Source: Flagellimonas nanhaiensis
GTDB lineage: Bacteria; Bacteroidota; Bacteroidia; Flavobacteriales; Flavobacteriaceae
NCBI RefSeq assembly: GCF_003382275.1
Contig: NZ_QTJX01000003.1
Span: 62,001-126,000, forward strand
Reading direction: 5' to 3'
Length of the DNA stretch: 64,000 nucleotides
Below, one piece after another: positions 7,108 through 14,802 of this stretch; the first letter of the stretch is position 1; every line of letters begins with the position of its first letter. The position numbers and the translations under genes were made by a program. The notes under the pieces were generated by a model. The model saw nothing but the letters and a program-made list of their open reading frames with translations, ran no database searches and was not told where the DNA came from.

Positions 7108-7158
7108 ACTTAGGATCTAGTGCCGCAAGGCGTGGGGGTTCGACTCCCTTCACCCGCA
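7108..7158 (+). other. 3' fragment of a tRNA-Leu(UAG) gene: attachment-site remnant
   Basis: The segment begins in the anticodon loop (CTTAGGA, anticodon UAG), continues TCTAG (3' anticodon stem), a long variable arm with the stem GCC-GCAA-GGC, a T-arm with TTCGACT, and the acceptor strand CACCCGC plus A. The matching 5' half (GCGGGTG to the D-arm and 5' anticodon stem) is absent; AT-rich element DNA precedes it. A tRNA 3' end cut in the anticodon loop beside an integrase is the classic attR/attL scar. Its plus orientation implies that the intact tRNA-Leu and the far end of the element lie to the left, outside this window. Confidence 0.75.
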
Positions 7159-7175
7159 CAGAAAAAAACAATTTA

Positions 7176-7210
7176 AAATAAGCCCCCAAGAAATTGGGGG
7201 TTTATTTTTT
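7176..7210 (+). terminator. Intrinsic terminator behind the tRNA-Leu fragment
   Basis: CCCCCAA (7183-7189), loop GAAA, TTGGGGG (7194-7200), extended by outer A/T pairs and followed by a run of Ts. Probably the original terminator of the tRNA-Leu gene. Confidence 0.85.
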
Positions 7211-7239
7211 TTATAAAACCTTACGGAAAACTATAGATC

Positions 7240-8097
7240 ATGATAAACTTGTACCATACGCTAAAGGCTATCGATGTTTACAAAAAAGTAATCATTAGAG
7301 ATATGCTTTGCGTTGAGTATAAATGTTTTTTGGAAGACGAAACATTTAAGTTTTGGACCGAGGTAGGTTGTTTGGTTTACTGTACTTCCGGAAAGAAAAT
7401 CTATAGCTCCAATCAGGAGGATTATGAAGTGGTGCCCGGTTCTATTTTTTATCTTAAAAAAGGGGCCTATACCGGGAGGAACTTTTTTGATGAGCAGTAT
7501 TGTGCCCTTATGTTCTTTATGCCAGAAAGTTTTGTCCAAGGTTTTTTGGAGAAGTATAGTTCTATTGTTGTAAAACAAAACCATTTGGATTCCCATGAAG
7601 GTAGCATCATTCATTTAGGTACCAACCCGACCATGGAAGGATTCTTCTACTCCGTATTGAACTATTTTGCAAATATGGACCAGGTGGACAATCAGTTGCT
7701 GGAGGTGAAACTGGATGAACTAATGTTGAATATTTTTGCTCAAGAGGAGTATAAAGCATTAACAGACCACTTGATAGCTATTGCTCTACAGAACAAGTTC
7801 AATTTAAGGCAGGTCATGGAGGATAATTTTGCCAGTACGTTGAAGCTGGAAAATTTTGCCGAATTATGTTGTATGAGTCTATCCACCTTTAAAAGGGAGT
7901 TTTCCAAAACATACCAAGAACCTCCTGGAAAATGGTTACTCAATAGAAAGATACAATTGGCCAGTAAAATGCTTAGAAAAACGGAGGACAGTGTAAATGA
8001 CATTGCTTTCAAAAGCGGTTTTGAGAGTAGTTCACATTTTATAAGATCCTTTAAAAAGGCCAAAGGAGTTACCCCTGCCAAGTATAGAACTACCTAG
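7240..8097 (+). CDS. AraC-family transcriptional regulator
   Basis: 285 residues. The N-terminal part (about 1-165) is a cupin-like sensing domain in the style of exsA-type regulators, with VVPGSIFYLKKGAYTGRN. The C-terminal pair of helix-turn-helices (about 185-284) contains NFAELCCMSLSTFKREFSKTY and the AraC signature DIAFKSGFESSSHFIRSFKKAKGVTPAKYR. It is the first gene to the right of the attachment-site scar. A pair of GGTCAATT repeats 21 bp apart lies between it and the methyltransferase gene, so it probably activates that downstream gene. The inducer is unknown. Confidence 0.9.
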   Translation: MINLYHTLKAIDVYKKVIIRDMLCVEYKCFLEDETFKFWTEVGCLVYCTSGKKIYSSNQEDYEVVPGSIFYLKKGAYTGRNFFDEQYCALMFFMPESFVQGFLEKYSSIVVKQNHLDSHEGSIIHLGTNPTMEGFFYSVLNYFANMDQVDNQLLEVKLDELMLNIFAQEEYKALTDHLIAIALQNKFNLRQVMEDNFASTLKLENFAELCCMSLSTFKREFSKTYQEPPGKWLLNRKIQLASKMLRKTEDSVNDIAFKSGFESSSHFIRSFKKAKGVTPAKYRTT

Positions 8098-8139
8098 AAA
8101 TTCCATTTTTCAACCTTCAATTACCAAATTGAACCGATA

Positions 8140-8195
8140 GGTCAATTTCTTGAACCTTTTGGTCAATTCTGTCGGTCAAGGTCCTGATACATTTG
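8140..8195 (+). promoter_or_regulatory. Probable AraC operator and promoter of the methyltransferase gene
   Basis: GGTCAATT at 8140-8147 and again at 8161-8168, start-to-start 21 bp (two helical turns), as in AraC-type direct-repeat sites. TACATTTG (8188-8195) matches the Bacteroidota -7 box TAnnTTTG, with the ATG at 8225 about 30 nt on. The repeats fall near -60 and -38, suitable for activation. Confidence 0.6.
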
Positions 8196-8224
8196 CACAT
8201 ATACTTAATCATAAAATTAATGTT

Positions 8225-9310
8225 ATGTGTAATTCATGTTTACCAAGAATACCCAGCGACGTTGATAAAATGGAAGCCTTTGCAGGACAAATGATTTCCA
8301 TGCTCAACCAAAGCGCTCTGGGAAATATGGTCTCCATTGGACATAGGACAAGCCTGTTTGATGTACTCGACACACTGGAAGCGGCGACATCCACACAAAT
8401 TGCCAAAAGCGCGGGACTCAACGAACGCTATGTTAGAGAATGGCTCGGTGCCATGGTCTCCGGAAAAATTGTGGACTATGACCCTGAGAACAACACTTAT
8501 ATGCTACCTGCTGAGAATGCCCTCTTTCTTACACGAAAATCTAATGAAAAGAACATGGCGGCAATAGCTTCAATACTACCTATCTGGTCCAGTGTAGAAG
8601 ATAAAATTGTGGGCTGTTTTGAAAAGGGAGGAGGAGTGCCATACTCGGAATACGGCAGGTTCTACGAAGTGATGGGAGAAATAAGCAATGCCAATGTCGG
8701 GGTTAACCTTATTGACAATATCCTTACCAAGAAACCTGAACTAATGTACCAATTGAAAAACGGAATTTCAGTATTGGACATTGGTTGTGGGGACGGAAAA
8801 ATTTTGATGGAACTGGCCAAGGCATTTCCAAACAGTCAATTTACAGGGATAGACCTTTGCAAGGCACCAGTTGAAAGCGCCAAAAGCCATTCAGCTGCCT
8901 TAAAGTTGAACAATATTGAGTTTCTGGAAGGTGATGTGCTTCAACATGATTTTAAATCCAAGTTCGACTTTATAACCACTTTTGATGTTATCCATGATCT
9001 TGCATTTCCTGCAAAGGTTTTGACAAAGATTTTCCAGTTGTTGAAGGGTGATGGACAATACCTAATGATGGACATTAAGGCTTCGTCGCAACTTGAAAAC
9101 AATAAGGAACATCCGTTTGCACCCTTTTTGTACACGGCTTCTACATTGCACTGCATGTCGGTCTCTTTGGCGCAGGGCGGAATGGGGCTCGGTACCGTAT
9201 GGGGAGTTGAAAAAGCCAATGAAATGTTGACTGAGGCTGGGTTTTCAAAAGTAGAAATGGAAAGCTACGAGCACGACATGCTCAACAGCTATTATTTCTG
9301 TTCAAAATAG
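8225..9310 (+). CDS. Class I SAM-dependent methyltransferase with N-terminal winged helix
   Basis: 361 residues from the ATG at 8225. A TTG at 8150 would place the start upstream of the likely promoter (8188-8195), so it is rejected. The N-terminal winged-helix-like region (about 30-110) has SIGHRTSLFDVLDTLEAATS and SAGLNERYVREWLGAMV, typical of Rv2258c-like methyltransferases. The SAM-binding motif VLDIGCGDGKILMELAK lies near 180-196, with the acidic D of FTGIDLC after it and FDFITTFDVIHDL as motif IV. The substrate is unknown. It sits behind an AraC operator, so it is probably inducible. Confidence 0.88.
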   Translation: MCNSCLPRIPSDVDKMEAFAGQMISMLNQSALGNMVSIGHRTSLFDVLDTLEAATSTQIAKSAGLNERYVREWLGAMVSGKIVDYDPENNTYMLPAENALFLTRKSNEKNMAAIASILPIWSSVEDKIVGCFEKGGGVPYSEYGRFYEVMGEISNANVGVNLIDNILTKKPELMYQLKNGISVLDIGCGDGKILMELAKAFPNSQFTGIDLCKAPVESAKSHSAALKLNNIEFLEGDVLQHDFKSKFDFITTFDVIHDLAFPAKVLTKIFQLLKGDGQYLMMDIKASSQLENNKEHPFAPFLYTASTLHCMSVSLAQGGMGLGTVWGVEKANEMLTEAGFSKVEMESYEHDMLNSYYFCSK

Positions 9311-9344
9311 TATTCAATTCATAATAATCTTTAAACAAACAGTT

Positions 9345-9905
9345 ATGTTAAACTTTAGCAAGTTTTTAACCGCAATTTTAGTATGCAGTTTTACCTTGAT
9401 TTCATGTAGCGATGATGATGGGGATTATGTACCCAGTGAAAAAAACCCACAAGCCTTGTCGTTGAATGCAGTGGGTATCGCAACTGCTCAGCCCGTCCAA
9501 GACTTTTCTATAGCGGGTACAGGTTTTCAAGTAACAGGGAATGCTTTTACCATGGACTTTTTTGACAATTCCACAGGAGAAAAGTTGGGAACTTTAACAG
9601 ATATCAATGTGGCAGCGGAAACATTTCCAGATGGAAGCATGAAAGGAGAAAATTTTACCATTTTCACTTTTGCCAAAGATAAAGGCACCCTGGTAATGCA
9701 CAATTTAATCGATATGCGACCAGTGGACGAGGGAACACTCAGTGCCTCCATTAAATTGAACGATGCTAGAACCAATCTTGTTGGCGGAACAGGGATTTTT
9801 GAGGGGTCCAAAGGAGGCTCAACCCTTAACGCTATTTTGGATATGACGGCTTTTGCAAATGGAACGGTTGGTTTTGATTGCGTGTACAACATCACTTTAA
9901 AATAG
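9345..9905 (+). CDS. Lipoprotein with allene-oxide-cyclase-like beta barrel (tentative)
   Basis: 186 residues. A signal peptide ends in FTLISCSDDDG: a lipobox with Cys at about residue 21 followed by acidic residues, the usual outer-membrane lipoprotein signal of Bacteroidota. The mature part is a beta-rich domain. The segment NLVGGTGIFEGSKGGSTL resembles the VVGGTG-x-(Y/F)-x-G-A/S-x-G motif of dirigent and allene oxide cyclase barrels. The match is by eye only. It is followed by a strong terminator and lies 34 nt after the methyltransferase gene, so it may be cotranscribed with it. Substrate unknown. Confidence 0.7.
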   Translation: MLNFSKFLTAILVCSFTLISCSDDDGDYVPSEKNPQALSLNAVGIATAQPVQDFSIAGTGFQVTGNAFTMDFFDNSTGEKLGTLTDINVAAETFPDGSMKGENFTIFTFAKDKGTLVMHNLIDMRPVDEGTLSASIKLNDARTNLVGGTGIFEGSKGGSTLNAILDMTAFANGTVGFDCVYNITLK

Positions 9906-9916
9906 TATGATGTTGG

Positions 9917-9953
9917 AGCAGGGGATTGGTTTTTTGGCCACCCCTGCTTTTTA
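9917..9953 (+). terminator. Intrinsic terminator
   Basis: AGCAGGGG (9917-9924) pairs with CCCCTGCT (9941-9948), followed by TTTTTAT. It ends the methyltransferase-lipoprotein unit. Confidence 0.85.
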
Positions 9954-9996
9954 TACTCAGAGTAGCCAAATAGTGTATTGAAGAAAATTATTTCGT

Positions 9997-10956
9997 ATGA
10001 AAAAGATTTTGAGCAAGCTTACATTGATTATTTCGGGTTTATTTCTGATTTGTTTAACTCCATGCAGGAGCCAAAAGATTCAGGATATAGTTTCTGATTC
10101 CATTAATATGGATGGAATACAAAGAGGTTTTACCTATTACGAACCACCTTTGATCCGGTCTAACCCCGATTTTATTATGGTACTGCACGGAGCTACTATG
10201 TCTGTGGACTTGATGCGCGCGGTCACCGGTAACGGATTCGAAAAAATAGCAAAAGAAAACAAAGATGCTATTGTGATTTACCCTTCAGGGTTTGACAATT
10301 TTTGGAACGACTGCCGAAAAGAGGCAACGTATACCACAAAACTGGAGAATATGGATGATATTGGCTTCTTTGAAGCTATCGTTCAGAAACTGAGCATTAA
10401 ATACAACATCAAAGAAAACAAAGTGTTTGTCGTTGGATTTTCCAATGGAGGGCACATGGTATACAAGTTGGCCAAAGTTAGGCCAGACAGATTCAATGGA
10501 TTCGCAGTGGTCGGGGCCAACCTTCCCACCCAGGACAATGATGATTGTAATCTGGGTAATACTCCCGTTTCCATGTTTATTGCAAATGGCACGTCCGATC
10601 CAATAAACCCCTATTTTGGAGGGGAGGTAAAAGCCAAAGATGGCATCTCTAGAGGAAAGGTTCTATCTACGGAACAAACGTTGAATCATTGGCTCGACTT
10701 AAACCAAGGAAGTAAAATAGTATCAGAGGAGCTTTTGCATGTCAATGATAAGGTAGAAGAAGACAATTCACTTGCTGTGATTTACAGCTATGTCTTTGAA
10801 AATCGCAAAAAGATTTCTTTGGTTAAGATTGTGAATGGAGGACATCATTTCAACAACCCAGGTTTTAGTGACTGGCCCAATTATTTAGGGAACTTGAACA
10901 GGGATGTCAATTTACCTGAGTCAATCATGGATTTTTTCAAAAATCTGCGCAAATAA
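9997..10956 (+). CDS. Secreted alpha/beta hydrolase, PHB-depolymerase/LpqC esterase type
   Basis: 319 residues with a signal peptide (MKKILSKLTLIISGLFLICLTPCRS, a Cys near residue 24 may be a lipobox). FIMVLHGATMS gives the oxyanion HG, VVGFSNGGHMVYKLA carries the nucleophile Ser (about 148) in G-x-S-x-G, NGTSDPINPY is the Asp region and NGGHHFNNPG the catalytic His. This order fits the esterase/PHB depolymerase family (feruloyl-esterase-like and LpqC). Probably periplasmic or surface-bound ester cleavage; polyhydroxybutyrate itself is not implied. Confidence 0.85.
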   Translation: MKKILSKLTLIISGLFLICLTPCRSQKIQDIVSDSINMDGIQRGFTYYEPPLIRSNPDFIMVLHGATMSVDLMRAVTGNGFEKIAKENKDAIVIYPSGFDNFWNDCRKEATYTTKLENMDDIGFFEAIVQKLSIKYNIKENKVFVVGFSNGGHMVYKLAKVRPDRFNGFAVVGANLPTQDNDDCNLGNTPVSMFIANGTSDPINPYFGGEVKAKDGISRGKVLSTEQTLNHWLDLNQGSKIVSEELLHVNDKVEEDNSLAVIYSYVFENRKKISLVKIVNGGHHFNNPGFSDWPNYLGNLNRDVNLPESIMDFFKNLRK

Positions 10957-10978
10957 CTTAAGGGTCACACAGTTTCCA

Positions 10979-11215
10979 TTAATTTGATGGAAGTGCGTCA
11001 AATTCCTTTCTTTTATTATCGAACCATTCCTGCATTGCATTGGGTGATTGCATTAGTTTTTGCATATCAGCCATTGCTTTTTTATGGAGTTCGTCATTTT
11101 TTTGAAACATTTCCATACCATGATTTTTGCTCATTTCGGCTATTTCCTCAAATGTATTGGCGGAAAACGTTTCGTCACATGCTCCACCTAATTGTCTGCA
11201 AGTCATTGTTTTCAT
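10979..11215 (-). CDS. DUF1059-like small protein
   Basis: 78 residues starting MKTMTCRQLGGACDETF, which matches the short DUF1059 pattern (CRQLGG-CD), followed by ANTFEEIAEMSKNHGMEMF and a helical, methionine-rich tail. It is cytoplasmic with two conserved Cys. It lies 20 nt downstream of the lipoprotein gene at 11236-11622 on the same strand, so the two form a small operon. The biochemical role of the family is unknown. Confidence 0.75.
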   Translation of the reverse strand: MKTMTCRQLGGACDETFSANTFEEIAEMSKNHGMEMFQKNDELHKKAMADMQKLMQSPNAMQEWFDNKRKEFDALPSN

Positions 11216-11235
11216 ATCTGGTTGTTTGCTGTAAT

Positions 11236-11622
11236 TTAATTATTAAAGTTATAAATTCCCACAGCTTCATAATTTTTCATTTCAAAACCTACGGTGTCGA
11301 TCATGCTGGCAAACTTCATGGCGTCTTCATCTTGCATGAATGTTTCTTGAACCTTTTCAACATGTTCTCTACTTTTCCATAGGAAAATATCCATATATCC
11401 GTTATCTGTTTTAACAAGGTGACGGCGTACAAGTCCTTCGCAACGAGAGCAATAGTTTTTATTGAATTCCAAAGAGGCCTGATTGAAGATATCCTCGGTT
11501 ACTCCATCTTTAAGCTGAAACTTGGTAATTTCTATGATCATGGTATTGTTGGTTTTAGGTTTCTTGCACGCAAGATTACCGACAAGAACTGATAAGAGTA
11601 TAAGCAATACCCTGTTTTTCAT
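11236..11622 (-). CDS. Lipoprotein with dimeric alpha/beta barrel (ABM-like) domain
   Basis: 128 residues. The signal peptide ends LVGNLACKKPK (lipobox Cys about residue 19). The rest is about 95 residues starting MIIEITKFQLKDGVTEDIFNQA and containing FLWKSREHVEKVQETFM, which looks like the ferredoxin-like dimeric barrel of antibiotic biosynthesis monooxygenase-type domains. A C-x2-C pair (CSRC, about 56-59) is unusual for that fold and could bind a metal or form a disulfide. It is cotranscribed with the DUF1059 gene. Function unknown. Confidence 0.7.
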   Translation of the reverse strand: MKNRVLLILLSVLVGNLACKKPKTNNTMIIEITKFQLKDGVTEDIFNQASLEFNKNYCSRCEGLVRRHLVKTDNGYMDIFLWKSREHVEKVQETFMQDEDAMKFASMIDTVGFEMKNYEAVGIYNFNN

Positions 11623-11702
11623 TGTATTGAACTTGGTATGAGTTTATGCAAACCTACAATGCATTTTTGAGGGGTAACTATAAGATAGTTTAAGAAAAAC
11701 TG

Positions 11703-12284
11703 CTATTTGTCCGCAATTCTTTTTCGTATCATGCTCAAAAATTCTGGAGTGACCCCTATATAGGAGGCAATTTGAACGTTGGAGATTCTATTGGATAAAT
11801 TGGGATATCTTTTCAAGAAATACTGATACCGTTCTTCCGCAGTAGAGCTAATAGTCTGAAGCAATCTCTTTTGTTGCTCTATAAATGTATTTTCAATAAC
11901 AATTCTAATATTCCTATCAAATATGGGGGAGTGATCATACAGGTAGAAAACATCACTTTTCTTTAGCTGCAAAATACCTGAAGGTTCTATGGTCTCTATG
12001 TATAAATCACTGGGTTCCTCATTATAAAAACTCCCATAATCGGTAATCCAATTATTTTCAGTGGCGAATTGTAGGTTATGATGGTTTCCCTTCTCATCAA
12101 TCATATACATTTTTAAACATCCCTTGACAACAAAAGTAAAATGATTGCATTCTTGTCCTTCTCTTAGAATAAGAGACTTCCTATTCAGTTTTTGTTTGAT
12201 TACCCTATGGTTGAGAATGTCTTTGGTTTTCTCACCCAGTGGCCAATAGTTGGAAAAATAGTCAATTATCGGAGTGGCAGTCAA
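11703..12284 (-). CDS. Crp/Fnr-family transcriptional regulator
   Basis: 193 residues. The cyclic-nucleotide-binding-like domain occupies about 15-120 (LILREGQECNHFTFVVKGCLKMY and IEPSGILQLKKSDVF) and a short winged helix the C-terminus (ISNVQIASYIGVTPEFLSMIRKRI). No ATG fits; the most likely start is the TTG at 12284. This type is common in Bacteroidota and often sits next to the genes it controls. It lacks FNR-like N-terminal cysteines. It is distinct from the FNR-type regulator at 14039-14728 and less likely to read the F sites. Confidence 0.88.
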   Translation of the reverse strand: MTATPIIDYFSNYWPLGEKTKDILNHRVIKQKLNRKSLILREGQECNHFTFVVKGCLKMYMIDEKGNHHNLQFATENNWITDYGSFYNEEPSDLYIETIEPSGILQLKKSDVFYLYDHSPIFDRNIRIVIENTFIEQQKRLLQTISSTAEERYQYFLKRYPNLSNRISNVQIASYIGVTPEFLSMIRKRIADK

Positions 12285-12574
12285 TTCGTTTTCTACGTTT
12301 ACGATTAGGGTTAAATGTACAAGAAATCTATGTTCACAAATTAAACTAAATTATTGTTTAATTGGTTTGAAATTGAATTATGGAAGACTATTAAAATCTT
12401 ACATTTCTTTTTTAAATATAACTTTATTCTTACTTGATTAAGATATTTTCTTACTAAAATGCAACAATAAATCTTAACAAATGGTGTTGTATTTATGTAG
12501 GTGTTGGTTTTTTTGCCAACTTTGCAATACACTAACCAGGAAAGTTTTAGGTATTAATAACTAAATCCGCCAGT
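12285..12574. other. AT-rich intergenic region between divergent regulator genes
   Basis: No supported gene. A 63-codon minus-strand frame (12341-12532) is low-complexity and AT-rich. The promoters of the Crp/Fnr-type gene (minus) and the response regulator (plus) must lie here. TTTTTTTGCC near 12510 and CAACTTTGCAATAC near 12518-12531 are the only Bacteroidota-like promoter words I see. Confidence 0.4.
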
Positions 12575-12967
12575 ATGTATAAAGAGATTTACCTAGTAGA
12601 CGATGAAGATTTGGTGAACACTATTAATGCAGTCCATTTCAGGAAAATGGGAATGGAGGAAAAGCTCAAGAGCTTTACCAACCCTGAGTTAGCATTGGAT
12701 GATCTTCGCTTTCGTGAAAACCAAAATGACAGAACCTTGGTCCTATTGGACATCAATATGCCAGAAATGAGCGGTTTTGAATTTTTGGAGTTCATGGTTT
12801 TGGAGAACTTCCCTGAGAGTGTTGAAGTACTCTTAGTCACTTCCTCTGTTTTGGATTCAGATCGTCAAGAGGCCAAGAAATATGGCAAATACGTAAAGGA
12901 ATTCATTGCAAAACCACTTCGTATAGAACATTTGGAGAGCTATCTTCAGGTTGCCTATGTGGAATAG
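12575..12967 (+). CDS. Stand-alone CheY-like response regulator
   Basis: 130 residues, a single receiver domain with no output domain. The acidic pair D9/D10 lies in IYLVDDED, the phosphoryl acceptor is D59 in LVLLDINMPEMSGFEFL, the conserved Thr is T89 in LLVTSS, and the Lys is K113 in FIAKPL. No histidine kinase is encoded nearby, so it is an orphan. In Flavobacteriaceae such proteins often relay signals in phosphotransfer chains. It is transcribed away from the Crp/Fnr-type gene and converges on the usp gene at 13043. Confidence 0.9.
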   Translation: MYKEIYLVDDEDLVNTINAVHFRKMGMEEKLKSFTNPELALDDLRFRENQNDRTLVLLDINMPEMSGFEFLEFMVLENFPESVEVLLVTSSVLDSDRQEAKKYGKYVKEFIAKPLRIEHLESYLQVAYVE

Positions 12968-13042
12968 CCAAAACAAAGGGGATTAACCTCAGACTCTTTT
13001 GGTTTATAGGTAGAAAACTTAAAAATACTTTCGATGAATGGC

Positions 13043-13951
13043 TTATTCGGAAGTAGCTTGCTCTTGTTCCTCTTCCTCCACTTCAACGGATATGCCTTCC
13101 ATTCCCAGCTCTGGAATGACCAATAATGGTATTTGGGTGTGGAAAGCCGTTCTCTTGATAATGGGCTCCCTGGTCATTTTTTCCATATAGCTGTGCTGGT
13201 AGTTCAGCAATGCCAACAAATGTATGTCCAGCTCTTTTGAGAACATTTCCAAAGTTTGGGAAACTGAGTGAAGCTCAGAAACCGTGTGGACATAGTGTTC
13301 CACCTCGCCTAGATACCTGCGCAACATGTTCAGATTGAACTGCTGAAGTTCAGACAGGGCTTTAATACCATATTGCACATGCACTATTCTGATTGTTGCA
13401 TTGAACATTTTCGCCATTTCCAACAAAGGACTTAGCTCAGATACCGTATAAAAACGATTGAAATCCGTGGCAAAGGCAATTTCTGAGGGAGTTACATACT
13501 CAAAGGATTGTGGAATGGCCAATACGGGGCACTTTTTGGCATTCTTTATTATGCGTACCGTATTACTTCCCATAAAAACCTCATCAATCCCAGAGGCTCC
13601 TTTGGTTCCGGTGACCACCAAATTGATTCCGAAAGAATCCACAATATCCTTTACCTCTTCAACCAAAAGATTGAACGAGGATATGGTCTCAAAGCTATGC
13701 TTTGGGTTTCTGTATTTGCTTTTGATTTGGGATACCGTCTTTTGTAATCCTAATTCGGAAGAATCCCTTACCGCATCAACAATGCGTACGCCGTCCACCA
13801 TTTTGGCCATGAATCGGCTACTGGGAATCACCGGAGTGTAGGTGTTGAGCAGATAAAAGGTGCAACTTTTATCACGGAACAACTGCATGGCATAGTCTAT
13901 CGCATTCCATGCGTTTTCCGAAAAATCTGTAGGTATTAAAATCTTTTGCAT
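13043..13951 (-). CDS. Universal stress protein, tandem domains with acidic tail
   Basis: 302 residues. The first Usp domain (about 1-150) starts MQKILIPTDFSENAWNAIDYAM and holds the nucleotide motif GTKGASGIDEVFMGSNTVRII. The second domain (about 155-290) lacks the motif and ends with IPLLVIPEL. An acidic, Glu/Gln-rich tail (EVEEEEQEQ) closes the protein. Site F1 lies 55 nt upstream of the start, with a TAATTTTA box at the standard distance, so it should be activated by the FNR-type regulator encoded next to it. Confidence 0.92.
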   Translation of the reverse strand: MQKILIPTDFSENAWNAIDYAMQLFRDKSCTFYLLNTYTPVIPSSRFMAKMVDGVRIVDAVRDSSELGLQKTVSQIKSKYRNPKHSFETISSFNLLVEEVKDIVDSFGINLVVTGTKGASGIDEVFMGSNTVRIIKNAKKCPVLAIPQSFEYVTPSEIAFATDFNRFYTVSELSPLLEMAKMFNATIRIVHVQYGIKALSELQQFNLNMLRRYLGEVEHYVHTVSELHSVSQTLEMFSKELDIHLLALLNYQHSYMEKMTREPIIKRTAFHTQIPLLVIPELGMEGISVEVEEEEQEQATSE

Positions 13952-14005
13952 CCGACTAAAAAATAAGGATGCAATAAAATTAGCATTAAGCTTAGGGGGA
14001 TTCTA

Positions 14006-14017
14006 TGACAATTGTCA
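14006..14017 (-). promoter_or_regulatory. F1: FNR-type palindrome upstream of usp
   Basis: Perfect palindrome TGACAATTGTCA. On the minus strand TAATTTTA (13982-13975) starts exactly 29.5 bp from its centre, so the site falls near -41.5 of the usp promoter. Confidence 0.75.
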
Positions 14018-14038
14018 GCTTTTGATTCTCAGGAAAGG

Positions 14039-14728
14039 TTAAAAGCCCTCGACCATCTCCAAAAGTTTCCGTTCGTTCTTGATGCCAATTCTTTTACCGG
14101 AGGTATGAATTAGCCCATTTTTCTTGAATTCGGAAATTATACGGATTGCAGATTCAGTGGCGGTGCCCACTACATTGGAAATATCTTCCCTGGAAAGGGT
14201 CAACGCCAAAAAACCTTCCTCATCCTCGCCAAAATTGTTCTTCAGATAAAGAAAAGCTTCGGCGATACGCTGTTTCACAGTTTTTTGCGAAATATTGACA
14301 ATAACGTCATCAGCCTCTTTAAGATCATGGGCCATATGCCGTAATACTTCCAAGGTAAAGTTTGGATTTTTTTGCAAGGTATGGTTGATGCTTTCCTTAG
14401 GAATGAAACAAACTTCCATATCGCTTACCGCTATGGCAGAAAGGTTGGTGTGCTCTTCGGAAATTACAGATCGTTGCCCAATGACCTCACCTTTGGTGGC
14501 CAATTTTACAATTTGATCTTTTCCATTTGCGCTAAGCTTGGAGAGTTTAGAAACTCCGTTTCGTACACAATATACCCCATTGAGTTTTTCACCTTCCTCA
14601 AAAAGATGTTCTCCTTTCTTGACTTTTTTGGTGACTTTGGAATCGGATACTTGTTGCAACTCCTCCTTGCTCATGGCACGCAGCGAATTGAACTGTCTTA
14701 TGATGCAATTTTCACACCTGCTCTCCAT
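14039..14728 (-). CDS. FNR-like Crp-family regulator, probable master of the low-oxygen regulon
   Basis: 229 residues. It starts MESRCENCIIRQF with a C-x2-C pair (C5, C8) ahead of the cyclic-nucleotide-binding-like domain (about 30-145). The winged helix (about 155-225) contains LSREDISNVVGTATESAIRIISEFKKNGLI, with E-x2-S-R typical of the FNR recognition helix. FNR uses four cysteines for a 4Fe-4S cluster; here I see two N-terminal ones, so cluster binding is uncertain. The gene is divergent from ccoI and F2 lies between them with promoter boxes on both sides, which suggests autoregulation. Ten matching sites lie in the next 27 kb. Confidence 0.9.
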   Translation of the reverse strand: MESRCENCIIRQFNSLRAMSKEELQQVSDSKVTKKVKKGEHLFEEGEKLNGVYCVRNGVSKLSKLSANGKDQIVKLATKGEVIGQRSVISEEHTNLSAIAVSDMEVCFIPKESINHTLQKNPNFTLEVLRHMAHDLKEADDVIVNISQKTVKQRIAEAFLYLKNNFGEDEEGFLALTLSREDISNVVGTATESAIRIISEFKKNGLIHTSGKRIGIKNERKLLEMVEGF

Positions 14729-14759
14729 AACTTACTCGAGATTGATTTACCTGGAACAA

Positions 14760-14767
14760 CAAATTTA
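14760..14767 (-). promoter_or_regulatory. -7 box of the FNR-type regulator gene
   Basis: TAAATTTG on the minus strand, an exact match to TAnnTTTG. It starts 29.5 bp from the centre of F2. Confidence 0.65.
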
Positions 14768-14790
14768 AGGGTAAACAGAATAACAATAAC

Positions 14791-14802
14791 TGATAAATGT
14801 CA
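14791..14802. promoter_or_regulatory. F2: FNR-type site shared by the regulator gene and ccoI
   Basis: TGATAAATGTCA. Minus-strand box TAAATTTG (14767-14760) and plus-strand box CAAATTTG (14826-14833) both start 29.5 bp from the centre. The site can therefore serve both divergent promoters at about -41.5. Confidence 0.75.

Noticed and set aside
7101..7158. Complete tRNA-Leu gene
   Set aside because: The acceptor 5' strand, D-arm and 5' anticodon stem are missing; only the 3' part matches.
8150..8224. TTG start for the methyltransferase
   Set aside because: It lies upstream of the likely promoter box at 8188-8195.
12341..12532. 63-codon minus-strand frame
   Set aside because: AT-rich low-complexity translation in a divergent promoter region.
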